From: Pseudobutyrivibrio ruminis DSM 9787
Lineage (GTDB): Bacteria > Bacillota > Clostridia > Lachnospirales > Lachnospiraceae
Assembly: GCF_900218035.1 (NCBI RefSeq)
Contig: NZ_OBMR01000012.1
Location: 49,869 to 113,868 of the forward strand
Reading direction: 5' to 3'
Length of the DNA stretch: 64,000 nucleotides
This document shows positions 16,323 to 24,691 of the stretch, one piece after another. The first letter of the stretch is position 1; the number at the start of each line of letters is the position of its first letter. The notes under the pieces were generated by a model, which did no database searches, had not been told where the DNA came from, and saw only the letters and a program-made list of their open reading frames with translations. A program made the translations under genes and the position numbers.

Positions 16323-17261
16323 ATGATTAAAGTAGACTTAATTACAGGATTCTTGGGTAGCGGCAAAACTACCTTTCTTAAAAAATATGCAAATTACTTC
16401 ATTTCCCAAGGCAAACGAATTGGAATACTAGAAAACGATTACGGCGCAGTTAATGTTGATATGCTTCTTCTAAATGATTTGCGTGGAGACAATTGTGAGC
16501 TTGAAATGGTAGCCGGTGGATGTGACGCTGATTGTCATAAACGCCGTTTTAAAACAAAGCTTATTGCCATGGCCATGAGCGGTTATGACAGAGTCATCAT
16601 TGAGCCATCTGGTATTTTTGATGTGGATGAGTTTTTTGATGTTCTTAGAGATGAGCCCCTTGATAGATGGTATGAAATAGGTACAGTTCTGACTATCGTT
16701 GATGCAAGACTAGAGGACAATCTTTCTGAGGATTCCGATTTCTTCCTTGCTAGTCAGATTGCAAATGCTGGACGTATTGTCCTTAGTAGAACTCAGCTTA
16801 CTGATTTAGATCATATCGCAAATACGAAGTCCCACTTAAAAGCTGCAGCAGAAAAAGCCAACTTAAACATAAATATAGATTCTCTTGTCCTAGATAAAAA
16901 CTGGGATGATTTTGATGATGGGGATTTTGAAATGATTTCAAATAGTAGCTATGCTTCAAGATCTTACATAAAAAAATTAACCACTGATGACAGTGGTTAT
17001 AAAACAGTTTATTTTCTTGAGCTTCCATTGAAAAAGGAATATCTAAAAGAAAGAATCGATACTCTTATGTCCGACTCTTCTTTTGGTGAAATCCTACGTG
17101 CAAAGGGCTTCTTTAATGAAGACGGCACTTGGTATCAGTTCAACGCCACTAAAAATGAATTTGAACTAACACCAATGTCCGTAGGTCAACAGGTCTTCAT
17201 TGTCATTGGTGAAAACCTTAATGACAGTAAAATCCGTGAATTCATGGAAGCAAATAATTAA
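16323..17261 (+). CDS. G3E (CobW/UreG-like) NTPase with altered motifs
   Basis: 312 aa; start at the ATG after GATACGAGGTATACC. Walker A GFLGSGKT (9-16) and the IEPSG switch (~94) are intact and place it in the CobW/YjiA/HypB class, which delivers metals or cofactors using GTP. Two family hallmarks differ: the metal-binding CxCC is Cys67-Asp-Ala-Asp-Cys71, and the guanine-specificity NKxD is replaced by SRTQ in IVLSRTQLTD. The ~120-residue C-terminal domain (GEILRAKGFF...) resembles CobW C. Substrate and even nucleotide preference are therefore open. It overlaps the convergent aconitase-family gene by 4 bp. Confidence 0.85.
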   Translation: MIKVDLITGFLGSGKTTFLKKYANYFISQGKRIGILENDYGAVNVDMLLLNDLRGDNCELEMVAGGCDADCHKRRFKTKLIAMAMSGYDRVIIEPSGIFDVDEFFDVLRDEPLDRWYEIGTVLTIVDARLEDNLSEDSDFFLASQIANAGRIVLSRTQLTDLDHIANTKSHLKAAAEKANLNINIDSLVLDKNWDDFDDGDFEMISNSSYASRSYIKKLTTDDSGYKTVYFLELPLKKEYLKERIDTLMSDSSFGEILRAKGFFNEDGTWYQFNATKNEFELTPMSVGQQVFIVIGENLNDSKIREFMEANN

Positions 17262-18499
17262 GCTTCTGTAATCTTGCCTGCAATTGCTGTAGCTGCAGCT
17301 GTTGCAGGGCTGGCAAGATATATCTGAACCTTGCTAGTTCCCATTCTTCCAAGGAAATTTCTATTGTTTGTGGCAACCACCACTTCGTTATCCGAAAGAA
17401 TTCCGCCACCTCTTCCACAGCACAAACCACAACCTGGAGTAGTTATAATTGCGCCAGCGTCAGAAAGAATTTCAAGGGTGCCATCAGCTAAGGCCTCTCT
17501 ATAAATCTTGCGGCTAGCAGGAGTGACAATCATTTTCACAAATGGTGCAACATGCTTTCCCTTTAAAATTGTAGCTGCCGTTCTAAGATCTTCTAATCTG
17601 CCATTTGTACATGAGCCAAGGAATACCTGATCTACCTTTGTCCCCTTAAGCTCAGAGACCGGATGAATGTTATCCACCAAAGATGGACAAGCCAAAACAG
17701 GAACCATATCCTCTGCTCTATATCTGAGTATTCTTGAATACTTAGCATCATTATCTGGCTTCAGCGCCTTGATGCTATCGTCATATTGTATTTTGCAGTA
17801 ATCACATGTCTTGTCGTCTGGAACAAACAAACCGCATTTTGCCCCAGCTTCCACCGCCATATTAGACATAGTCATTCTGCTGGCTACACTCATAGCCTCT
17901 ACTGTGCTTCCAGTAAATTCAATAGCCTGATATGTAGCTCCAGAGGCAGTCAAATCACCAATAATTCTAAGAATGATATCCTTTGATGTAACATTTCCAG
18001 GTAGCGTACCATCAATTTCTATTTTGATTGTCTCAGGAACTTTTATCCAAAGCTGACCTGTTCCAAGTATGCCTGCCATCTCCGTATATCCGATACCTGT
18101 TGAGAAGGCGCCAACGCAACCATATGTAACTGTATGGCTATCTGTTCCAAAAGCAATATCACCAGGCTTTACGTATCCAGCCTCTGTCATAAGCTGATGA
18201 CATATTCCATCTGTTCTGTGGACATTTTTGATGCCATATTTCTTTGCAAATTCATCACCTTCTCTGAAATGACGAGTGTCATCTACCTGAGTAGCTGGAA
18301 GAAAATGATCATATATAAGAACAACGCTGTCAGGATTTTTAACTTTTGAAAAGCCCATCTCCTCAAACTTCTGAACAGCAAAAGGAACCATAATGTCATC
18401 AATCATGCACCAATCAACATCGACAGTGACAATGTCTCCCGGTTTTACATCGTGTCCTACTTTATTCCCAATTATTTTCTCTACTAATGTCTTTCCCAT
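17258..18499 (-). CDS. Aconitase/isopropylmalate isomerase-family large subunit (HACN type), pair 1
   Basis: 413-aa [4Fe-4S] hydro-lyase subunit. Cluster ligands: FLGSCTNGRLEDL and TPGCGLCCGRGGG (CxxC); substrate motifs GDIAFGTDSHTVTYG and the N-terminal VDHF-like IYDHFLPA. Length (~415) fits the compact LeuC/HACN type used for 3-isopropylmalate, homoaconitate or methylmalate analogues, not full aconitase. Paired with the small subunit 10 bp upstream. It lies last in a four-gene block with a second, paralogous pair. Whether it is leucine-pathway LeuC cannot be settled here; no leuA or leuB is nearby. Confidence 0.88.
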   Translation of the reverse strand: MGKTLVEKIIGNKVGHDVKPGDIVTVDVDWCMIDDIMVPFAVQKFEEMGFSKVKNPDSVVLIYDHFLPATQVDDTRHFREGDEFAKKYGIKNVHRTDGICHQLMTEAGYVKPGDIAFGTDSHTVTYGCVGAFSTGIGYTEMAGILGTGQLWIKVPETIKIEIDGTLPGNVTSKDIILRIIGDLTASGATYQAIEFTGSTVEAMSVASRMTMSNMAVEAGAKCGLFVPDDKTCDYCKIQYDDSIKALKPDNDAKYSRILRYRAEDMVPVLACPSLVDNIHPVSELKGTKVDQVFLGSCTNGRLEDLRTAATILKGKHVAPFVKMIVTPASRKIYREALADGTLEILSDAGAIITTPGCGLCCGRGGGILSDNEVVVATNNRNFLGRMGTSKVQIYLASPATAAATAIAGKITEA

Positions 18500-18509
18500 T
18501 TTTCCACCA

Positions 18510-19004
18510 TTAATCCAATCCGTTACGCTTTCTCATAGCTTTTACCAAGCCACCTGCTTCAAGTATTTCCAGAAGATTATCTGGAAGTGAGGCTATTTCG
18601 TAGGATTTACCATTTACCACAATTTCCTTGCCTGGTGTAACCTCAGCAATATCTCCCTCTTTAACCTCATCATACAAATCCTGATTTTCAATTAATAGCA
18701 GGCCGTTGTTAATGGCATTTCTGAAAAAGATTCTTGCATAAGATTTTGCAACAACACAAGATACCCCAAGGGCCTTTACAACCTCTGGAGCCTGTTCTCT
18801 TGAAGAGCCGCAGCCAAAATTGTTGCCAGCTACAATCATATCTCCTGGCTGAATCTGTGATGCCAAATTCGGCCTAAGTGGACTAAAAGCATAAGGCTTC
18901 ATTTCCTCCACCGTCTTAAACGCCAAATACTCTGTAGGTAAGATTATATCTGTATCTATGTCATCCCCAAGGACCCAAATCCTAGCCGTAAACTTGTCAC
19001 TCAT
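18510..19004 (-). CDS. Aconitase/isopropylmalate isomerase-family small subunit, pair 1
   Basis: 164 aa; start at ATG 19004 with TTGGAGA upstream (the frame extends to 19034). Swivel domain of a heterodimeric hydro-lyase: [51 protein letters not shown]. The specificity-loop region YLAF and SSREQAP differ from the YLNTSD / SSREHAPIAIKA I know from typical leucine-pathway LeuD, so the substrate may be a different hydroxy-di/tricarboxylate. It follows a long hairpin after the pair-2 large subunit and is 10 bp from its own large subunit. Confidence 0.87.
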   Translation of the reverse strand: MSDKFTARIWVLGDDIDTDIILPTEYLAFKTVEEMKPYAFSPLRPNLASQIQPGDMIVAGNNFGCGSSREQAPEVVKALGVSCVVAKSYARIFFRNAINNGLLLIENQDLYDEVKEGDIAEVTPGKEIVVNGKSYEIASLPDNLLEILEAGGLVKAMRKRNGLD

Positions 19005-19031
19005 AATACTATCTCCAATCTTGTCTATGTA

Positions 19032-19117
19032 CATAATCTTACATTAACAATCATTAACTCTCTTTCTTCGACTACATGTCTCATTCAGAGAGCTAATAGA
19101 TTGTTAATTAGATTATG
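19032..19117 (-). other. Long intercistronic hairpin between the two hydro-lyase pairs
   Basis: CATAATCT (19032-19039) pairs with AGATTATG (19110-19117), ATTAACAATC (19043-19052) with GATTGTTAAT (19099-19108), and CTCTCT (from 19058) with AGAGAG (ending 19092). It begins 2 bp past the large-subunit stop and has no T run, so it is more likely an mRNA-processing or stability element, or an attenuator, than a standard terminator. Confidence 0.75.
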
Positions 19118-19119
19118 TT

Positions 19120-20367
19120 CTAAAGTTTATCTGCAGTAGTTATAAATCCTTCCACCGCGGATGCAGTTACGGTTGCCGCTGATGCAAGATAAACGTAGGA
19201 ATCCTTGTGACCTGCACGTCCTTTGAAGTTACGAGTGCCTGTAGAAATAAGTGTTTCACCTTCACCGATGACACCCTGGCATGCGCCCCAGCACACGGAA
19301 CAATTTGGATTCATAACCATAGCGCCAGCTGCCATAAATATATCAAGAAGTCCTTCCTTTAGGGCCTGCTTGTACACTTCTCGACTGGCGGGAACAACTA
19401 AAAATCTAACTCCCTCTGCAACATGCTTTCCTTTGATTACTTCTGCACCAACTCTTAAATCCTCGATACGTCCGTTGTTGCAGCTACCAAGAAATGCCTC
19501 GTTAATCTTTGTACCCTCACATTCAGATGCTGGTACAACGCTATCTACAAAATGAGGCTTTGCAACTATTGGCTGAATTTCAGATAAATCAATATCAAAA
19601 ACTTTCGCAAACACTGCATCTTCATCTGATGCGAACAGTGCTTTTGGCTCACGTCCATGGGCCTTTAAATACTCCATTGCAACATCATCAACCTCCATAA
19701 GAGCAGTTTTTGCACCTGCCTCAACACACAGATTGCAGATTGAAATTCTGTCAGCAATTGAAAGATCATGTAAGCCCTCTCCTGCAAATTCCATTGCTTT
19801 ATAGTTGGCACCATTAGCAGAGATTCTACCAATGATAGTTAGAATTAAATCCCTTGCGTATACCCCCTTATTAAGCTTTCCATGAAGATTAAAGCGAATT
19901 GTCTCTGGAACCAATAACCATGATGTTCCAGTAACCATAGCGTACAAATAATCTGTACAACCAACGCCCGTACCAAAAGCGCCCAACGCACCGTAAGCAC
20001 ATGTATGGGAATCTGCGCCAAAAATCAGCTCTCCTGGACGTACGTGTTTTTCCATCATAACCTGATGGCACACTCCTTCTCCCTCATAAAAAGTAATTCC
20101 ATGCTCTCTGGCAAAGTCTCTCATCTTTTTATGACTTGCAGCTGTTTTAGGACTATCAGCAGGGATATTGTGGTCAATAACCCATACAAGCTTATCCACA
20201 TCCGCAATACGTGGATGCTTTAAATTGTTGTACATGTCTATTGTAAGATGAGTGGTTCCGTCATTACTCATCAATCTATCAAGTGTAACTGTCTCGATAT
20301 CGCCAGCCTTACAGCTTTCTTTGCCTGCAGCTGCAGCAATAATCTTTTCTGCCATTGTCATTCCCAT
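19120..20367 (-). CDS. Aconitase/isopropylmalate isomerase-family large subunit, pair 2
   Basis: 415 aa, ATG with GGAGGATTAG upstream. Cluster ligands FLGSCNNGRIEDL and NPNCSVCWGACQG; motifs VWVIDHNIPADS and LIFGADSHTCAYGALGAFG. It is clearly a paralogue of the large subunit at 17258-18499 but divergent in the active-site loops (GADSHTCAYG versus GTDSHTVTYG; CSVCWGACQG versus CGLCCGRGGG). Each pair therefore probably handles its own substrate, for example isopropylmalate versus another 2- or 3-hydroxy acid. It is 2 bp from its small-subunit partner. Confidence 0.88.
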   Translation of the reverse strand: MGMTMAEKIIAAAAGKESCKAGDIETVTLDRLMSNDGTTHLTIDMYNNLKHPRIADVDKLVWVIDHNIPADSPKTAASHKKMRDFAREHGITFYEGEGVCHQVMMEKHVRPGELIFGADSHTCAYGALGAFGTGVGCTDYLYAMVTGTSWLLVPETIRFNLHGKLNKGVYARDLILTIIGRISANGANYKAMEFAGEGLHDLSIADRISICNLCVEAGAKTALMEVDDVAMEYLKAHGREPKALFASDEDAVFAKVFDIDLSEIQPIVAKPHFVDSVVPASECEGTKINEAFLGSCNNGRIEDLRVGAEVIKGKHVAEGVRFLVVPASREVYKQALKEGLLDIFMAAGAMVMNPNCSVCWGACQGVIGEGETLISTGTRNFKGRAGHKDSYVYLASAATVTASAVEGFITTADKL

Positions 20368-20369
20368 AT

Positions 20370-20843
20370 CTAATCCTCCTTATCCAAAGATGCTATAAGA
20401 CCGCCTTGATCCAAAATTTCCTGCATCTTTTCAGGTAGTTTAGTACAAGAATATTCTTTTCCATTTGCTTTTATGATGCCAGCGTTCAAATCCAGTTCCA
20501 TTTCATCTCCGTCTTTTACTGCATCATAAAGCTCCTTACTGACAATAACCGGCATGCCAATGTTTATAGAGTTTCTATAAAAAATACGAGCAAAGGACTT
20601 AGCTATAACTGCTTTTACGCCTAGCGCTTTTAGGACACTTGGTGCCTGCTCTCTTGATGAACCACAACCAAAGTTTTCATCAGCCACAACAAAATCCCCA
20701 GGCTTAACCTGAGATGCAAAATCGCCATTTAGGGACTCAAATGTATGTACTTTCATTTCGTCTATCGTGGGAAAAAGTAGATACTGTGAAGCGATAATCT
20801 GATCTGTATCTACATCTTTGTGAAATCTAAATACCTTGCCCAT
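20370..20843 (-). CDS. Aconitase/isopropylmalate isomerase-family small subunit, pair 2
   Basis: 157 aa, first gene of the four-gene block, ATG with GGAGGAAATA. Motifs [35 protein letters not shown] and [17 protein letters not shown] define the swivel domain. It shares SSREQAP with the pair-1 subunit but has YLLF at the specificity loop. Closely spaced pairs usually arise by duplication; similarity between the two pairs here is moderate, so the duplication is old or one pair was acquired. Confidence 0.87.
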   Translation of the reverse strand: MGKVFRFHKDVDTDQIIASQYLLFPTIDEMKVHTFESLNGDFASQVKPGDFVVADENFGCGSSREQAPSVLKALGVKAVIAKSFARIFYRNSINIGMPVIVSKELYDAVKDGDEMELDLNAGIIKANGKEYSCTKLPEKMQEILDQGGLIASLDKED

Positions 20844-20985
20844 ATTTCCTCCTTTTACATGTTGTCACATTTTCTAGTTAATCTATTCTACCTTAATTCT
20901 TTAGCGATTTAAAGAGGTAAAAACTTTAAAAAATCCTTAGATTGTTTTATTATATGTAAATATGATTTTTGATAGGAGTTAATAA

Positions 20986-21498
20986 ATGAATTTAGTTTTA
21001 GTTGGACGAATCTTTTCAATTTTGGCTTGTATCCTTATGGTGTTAATCGGATACCTTAAGCACAAAAAAACAATTCTTTGGGCACAGAACCTACAGTTTG
21101 TTCTTTTTTCTATATCCTACGCCTGCCTTGGTGGTATTGCAGCAGTTGTAGGAAACATGGTTAGCTTGCTTAGAAACCTTATATGTCTTAAATGGAATCT
21201 TACTATTCCACTTCAGATTTTTTTCATTTGCTTCCAGGGAGTATTCACCTTCATCACTACTCAAAACAGATGGATTGATTGGCTTCCATTCGCCGCAGCC
21301 ACTATGATTACACTTTCACTTAGATCTAAAAAAGATTTGGTGATAAAGCTTGGATGCATTGGCAGTATTCTTTGTTTTGGAACTTATGATTTCTTCCTTA
21401 AGAACTGGGTTGTATTTGCATTCGATGTTTTCTCACTTATCACAAGTTTGATTGGTGTATATAGAATTCTATTTGATAAAGAAAAAGAGGCCTTTTAA
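20986..21498 (+). CDS. YgjV-family inner membrane protein
   Basis: 170-aa integral membrane protein with about five hydrophobic segments (FSILACILMVLIGYL, NLQFVLFSISYACLGGIAAVV, IPLQIFFICFQGVFTF, WLPFAAATMITLSL, and VVFAFDVFSLITSLIGVY). Order and the HKKTILWAQNLQF start match the uncharacterised YgjV family. Role unknown. GATAGGAG precedes the ATG. It stands alone, divergent from the hydro-lyase block and convergent with the EAL gene. Confidence 0.8.
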   Translation: MNLVLVGRIFSILACILMVLIGYLKHKKTILWAQNLQFVLFSISYACLGGIAAVVGNMVSLLRNLICLKWNLTIPLQIFFICFQGVFTFITTQNRWIDWLPFAAATMITLSLRSKKDLVIKLGCIGSILCFGTYDFFLKNWVVFAFDVFSLITSLIGVYRILFDKEKEAF

Positions 21499-21509
21499 AA
21501 GGCCTCTTT
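21484..21509. terminator. Bidirectional terminator overlapping the ygjV-like stop codon
   Basis: A perfect 26-nt palindrome with arms AAAGAGGCCTTTT / AAAAGGCCTCTTT. It contains the TAA of the YgjV-like gene and lies 2 bp past the EAL gene stop, serving both convergent genes. Confidence 0.8.
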
Positions 21510-21510
21510 C

Positions 21511-22701
21511 TTATTCTTCAACTTTTCTTGAAAAACCTATCATCAATACATCTTCCTTGTGTGGATGTTTCATAAGATGAATTATAGTTCTATACTTTTG
21601 TGGAACACCTGCTACATTGTGCTCTACAACAACCTCTACCCTTGTTTTTCCTTTATTATAGGCTTTTAAAAGAGCTGGTCGTGAAAGATTCTCTTCGTAT
21701 ATTTTGTACGACTCTCCCACGCATATTGCTAATGCATTGTGAGTCATATCATCAATAACACCAGCCGTTGGCGCATCAAAGAAAACCTCTGGGTTTTGGT
21801 ACATCATATAATAGCTATTCTTATACAGATTTCCGAACATTATCATGTCGTATTCTGTCTTCATTGCATTAAGTAGTAAGCTGTGAGTACTGAATGTTCC
21901 CTGCTTCTTAAGGAAATCATCATCGTCAACCATTGGAGCATTGTCTATCATTGCAAGAACAAGGAAATCCTCTTTTTTGAGTGGTCTAGAGAATAAATAC
22001 CCCTGAACTCTATCACAATCCATATTCTGCAAAAACTTAAGCTGTTCCATGGTCTCTACACCTTCAGCTATAGTCTTTAAGCTAAGACGTCTTGCAAAGA
22101 AAAATACAGTTTCAAGGGTACCACGTCCCCTATCATCCTGACAATTATCTTCCAAGAAAGCTTTATCAACTTTCAAAAAACTAACTGGCAGATTCTTTAC
22201 AAACTGTAATGATGTAAAGCCTGCGCCAAAATCATCTATAGCGATTTTAACACCGGTGTCTGCGATGTTTCTGGCCCATTCTTCTATGGATTTTAAATTC
22301 TCCACAGCAAGGGCTGACTCTGTAATTTCTACCTCAAACATCTCTGGCTTTACTCTATATGTTGTAAGAATGGCTTGCAACTTGCGATAAAAATCCTTTT
22401 CCTTTACATGCCATCTAGAGAAATTGACAGCAATAGGAACAGCCTTATCTCCCATTTCATGAATGGTTCGGCAGGCTTCCTCTGCCATATACCAATCTAA
22501 GATATTAATATCATCTGTCTTTTCAAGTTTCGGTATGAATTTGTCTGGGCTTATAACTTCGCCGTTGGGCTTCACCCATCTAACAAGCGCTTCAGCACTA
22601 ACAATTTTACCAGTACTAGCATCGTACTGTGGCTGATAATATGCTTTGATTTCTCGATTTTCAATAGCATTTACTACTTTATCTAAGAAAGAAGTACTCA
22701 T
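21511..22701 (-). CDS. EAL-domain c-di-GMP phosphodiesterase with C-terminal extension
   Basis: 396 aa. The EAL domain spans ~15-255 with intact catalytic and metal residues: AEALVRW, PIAVNFSRWH (Asn), VEITESAL, AIDDFGAGFTSL, FLKVDKAF, AEGVET and VQGYLFSRPL, so hydrolysis of c-di-GMP to pGpG is expected. The C-terminal ~120 residues (NLYKNSYYMMYQNPEVFFD...) look like a PAS-type or other sensory domain placed after, rather than before, the enzyme. Soluble. It is 14 bp from alr and shares its transcript. Confidence 0.92.
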   Translation of the reverse strand: MSTSFLDKVVNAIENREIKAYYQPQYDASTGKIVSAEALVRWVKPNGEVISPDKFIPKLEKTDDINILDWYMAEEACRTIHEMGDKAVPIAVNFSRWHVKEKDFYRKLQAILTTYRVKPEMFEVEITESALAVENLKSIEEWARNIADTGVKIAIDDFGAGFTSLQFVKNLPVSFLKVDKAFLEDNCQDDRGRGTLETVFFFARRLSLKTIAEGVETMEQLKFLQNMDCDRVQGYLFSRPLKKEDFLVLAMIDNAPMVDDDDFLKKQGTFSTHSLLLNAMKTEYDMIMFGNLYKNSYYMMYQNPEVFFDAPTAGVIDDMTHNALAICVGESYKIYEENLSRPALLKAYNKGKTRVEVVVEHNVAGVPQKYRTIIHLMKHPHKEDVLMIGFSRKVEE

Positions 22702-22715
22702 ATAATCCTCAATTA

Positions 22716-23885
22716 CTACATCCTAAGCATTAACTCGCGATCAACAACTTCCCCATTTCGATAATAAACTCGAGGAACTCGCTTGCTAACTGCACAAGTT
22801 AATTCGTAAGGAATAGTACCTGCACAAGCAGCTAAGTCATCAATACTGTTCTTCTCCCCAAATATTTCAACTTCACTTCCTACATCTACAGTAGGCATAT
22901 CTGTGATATCTATCATACACATATCCATGCAAATTTTACCCCTAAGCTTTGCTGGACCTTCCTTTGTGTAAAGTGAGCATTTATTAGAAAGACTTCTAAG
23001 AAATCCATCTGCATAACCATAAGGCAAAACACCAATACGTGTTGGCTTGTCTGTAACAAACATTCCGCCGTAGCTGACAGCTGTACCTTCAGGATAAATC
23101 TTGATTGTGCTGACAGTTGTTTTCATAGTCATGGCTGGACGAAGTCCCATCTGATGAGCGAACTCACCGTATCCATATAATAACAGGCCTGGACGCACCA
23201 TGTCTAGATAAGTTTCTGGAAAACGAGCAACTGCACCTGTGTTTGCACAATGTCTAATTTTAAACTTGTGATTAAGCTGCTCTTCAACTGCAGAAATGAC
23301 TCTGGTGAATAACTCAAACTGATGCTTAGTGTAATCATCATTGGCCTGACCAAACTCGTCTGCCTCAGCAAAATGAGTGAAGATTCCCTCTGCCTCAAGA
23401 CCTGGCATCTTGCACGCTTCTACAATACCGCTAACGCCTGTGTCAAAATAACCATTGTCGCAAAGGTATCCTAAACGAGACATTCCTGTATCCACTTTGA
23501 TGTGAACTTTTAAAACGCCTCCTGCCTTTACTGCTTCTGCACTATACTCATCTGCCTTTGCTTTACAGGTGATAGCCTGTGTGATTCCGTATTCAATAAG
23601 ACGTGGAACCTGCTCCTTTGGAGTATGGCCTAAAATAAGAATAGGCATCTTGATGCCATTAACGCGTAGCTCTAATGCCTCATCTGCACTGCTGACAGCA
23701 AGATAATCAGCTCCCAATTCCTCAAGGAGCTGACTAACTTGAATACTTCCGTGTCCATATGCATCGGCTTTTACTACGCCAAGAAACTTGACATCACTGC
23801 CTATTTTTTCACGAATCTTTTTGTAATTATATGCGATGGCGTCGAGATTTACCTCGGCCCATGTACGTCTAAGTGTTGATTCCAT
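22716..23885 (-). CDS. alr: Alanine racemase
   Basis: 389-aa PLP enzyme making D-alanine for peptidoglycan. Seen: the PLP-lysine motif FLGVVKADAYGHG (Lys ~39), KVDTGMSRLGY, HCANTGAVARFPE, VRPGLLLYGYG, the catalytic Tyr in TAVSYGGMF, and ICMDMCMIDIT. Normal length, all motifs intact. ATG with a modest site. The downstream EAL gene is co-transcribed. Confidence 0.97.
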   Translation of the reverse strand: MESTLRRTWAEVNLDAIAYNYKKIREKIGSDVKFLGVVKADAYGHGSIQVSQLLEELGADYLAVSSADEALELRVNGIKMPILILGHTPKEQVPRLIEYGITQAITCKAKADEYSAEAVKAGGVLKVHIKVDTGMSRLGYLCDNGYFDTGVSGIVEACKMPGLEAEGIFTHFAEADEFGQANDDYTKHQFELFTRVISAVEEQLNHKFKIRHCANTGAVARFPETYLDMVRPGLLLYGYGEFAHQMGLRPAMTMKTTVSTIKIYPEGTAVSYGGMFVTDKPTRIGVLPYGYADGFLRSLSNKCSLYTKEGPAKLRGKICMDMCMIDITDMPTVDVGSEVEIFGEKNSIDDLAACAGTIPYELTCAVSKRVPRVYYRNGEVVDRELMLRM

Positions 23886-23945
23886 AATCGTATTGCTCCA
23901 TTATTATTTAATGTCCAATACTATTATAGTCATTTATCTTAAAAA

Positions 23946-24680
23946 CTAAAGTACTTTTGACAAGAAGTCCTGTAATCTCTGAGACTTTGGAGAATCGAAG
24001 ATTTCTGCTGGAGTTCCCTCTTCTTTGATTCCCATTTCGTCGAAGAAAAGCACTCTATCTGCCACTTCTCTTGCAAATCCCATTTCGTGTGTAACAACTA
24101 CCATTGTCATACCATCATCAGCAAGCTCTTTCATAAGATTGAGAACCTCACCAACCATCTCTGGATCTAGTGCAGATGTAGGCTCATCAAACAAAATAAC
24201 CTCTGGATTCATAGCAAGTGTACGGGCGATTGCAATACGCTGCTTCTGTCCACCTGAAAGACTATCTGGATAAGCATTTGCCTTATCTGCAAGACCAACT
24301 CTTTCAAGAAGCTCTGCTGCCTTCTTATTTGCCTCTTCCTCGCTCATAAGGCCAAGCTTTACTGGAGCAAGTGTAAGATTCTTTTGTATTGTAAGATGAG
24401 GGAAAAGGTTGAAGTGCTGGAACACCATACCTACACGACGTCTTACATCATTTATGTCTACTCCCTTTGCTGTGATATCCTCGCCATCAAGATAAATCTT
24501 TCCATCTGTAAGATTCTCAAGCTGATTTAATGTACGAATGAATGTAGATTTACCACAGCCTGATGGTCCGATGATAGCAATAACCTCACCCTTTTCAATC
24601 TGCATATTTACATTTTTAAGAACTTCATTCTTTCCAAATGATTTTGATAAGTTTTCTACTTTAATTAATACTTCACTCAT
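23946..24680 (-). CDS. Polar amino-acid ABC transporter ATP-binding protein (GlnQ type)
   Basis: 244-aa ATPase. Walker [10 protein letters not shown] (~37), Q-loop [13 protein letters not shown], signature [16 protein letters not shown], Walker [17 protein letters not shown] and H-loop [15 protein letters not shown] are all diagnostic of the PAAT (GlnQ/HisP) family. It energises the binding-protein/permease fusion encoded 11 bp upstream. AAGGAGAGA precedes the ATG. No terminator is obvious at its end. Confidence 0.96.
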   Translation of the reverse strand: MSEVLIKVENLSKSFGKNEVLKNVNMQIEKGEVIAIIGPSGCGKSTFIRTLNQLENLTDGKIYLDGEDITAKGVDINDVRRRVGMVFQHFNLFPHLTIQKNLTLAPVKLGLMSEEEANKKAAELLERVGLADKANAYPDSLSGGQKQRIAIARTLAMNPEVILFDEPTSALDPEMVGEVLNLMKELADDGMTMVVVTHEMGFAREVADRVLFFDEMGIKEEGTPAEIFDSPKSQRLQDFLSKVL

Positions 24681-24691
24681 GCTATCTCTCC

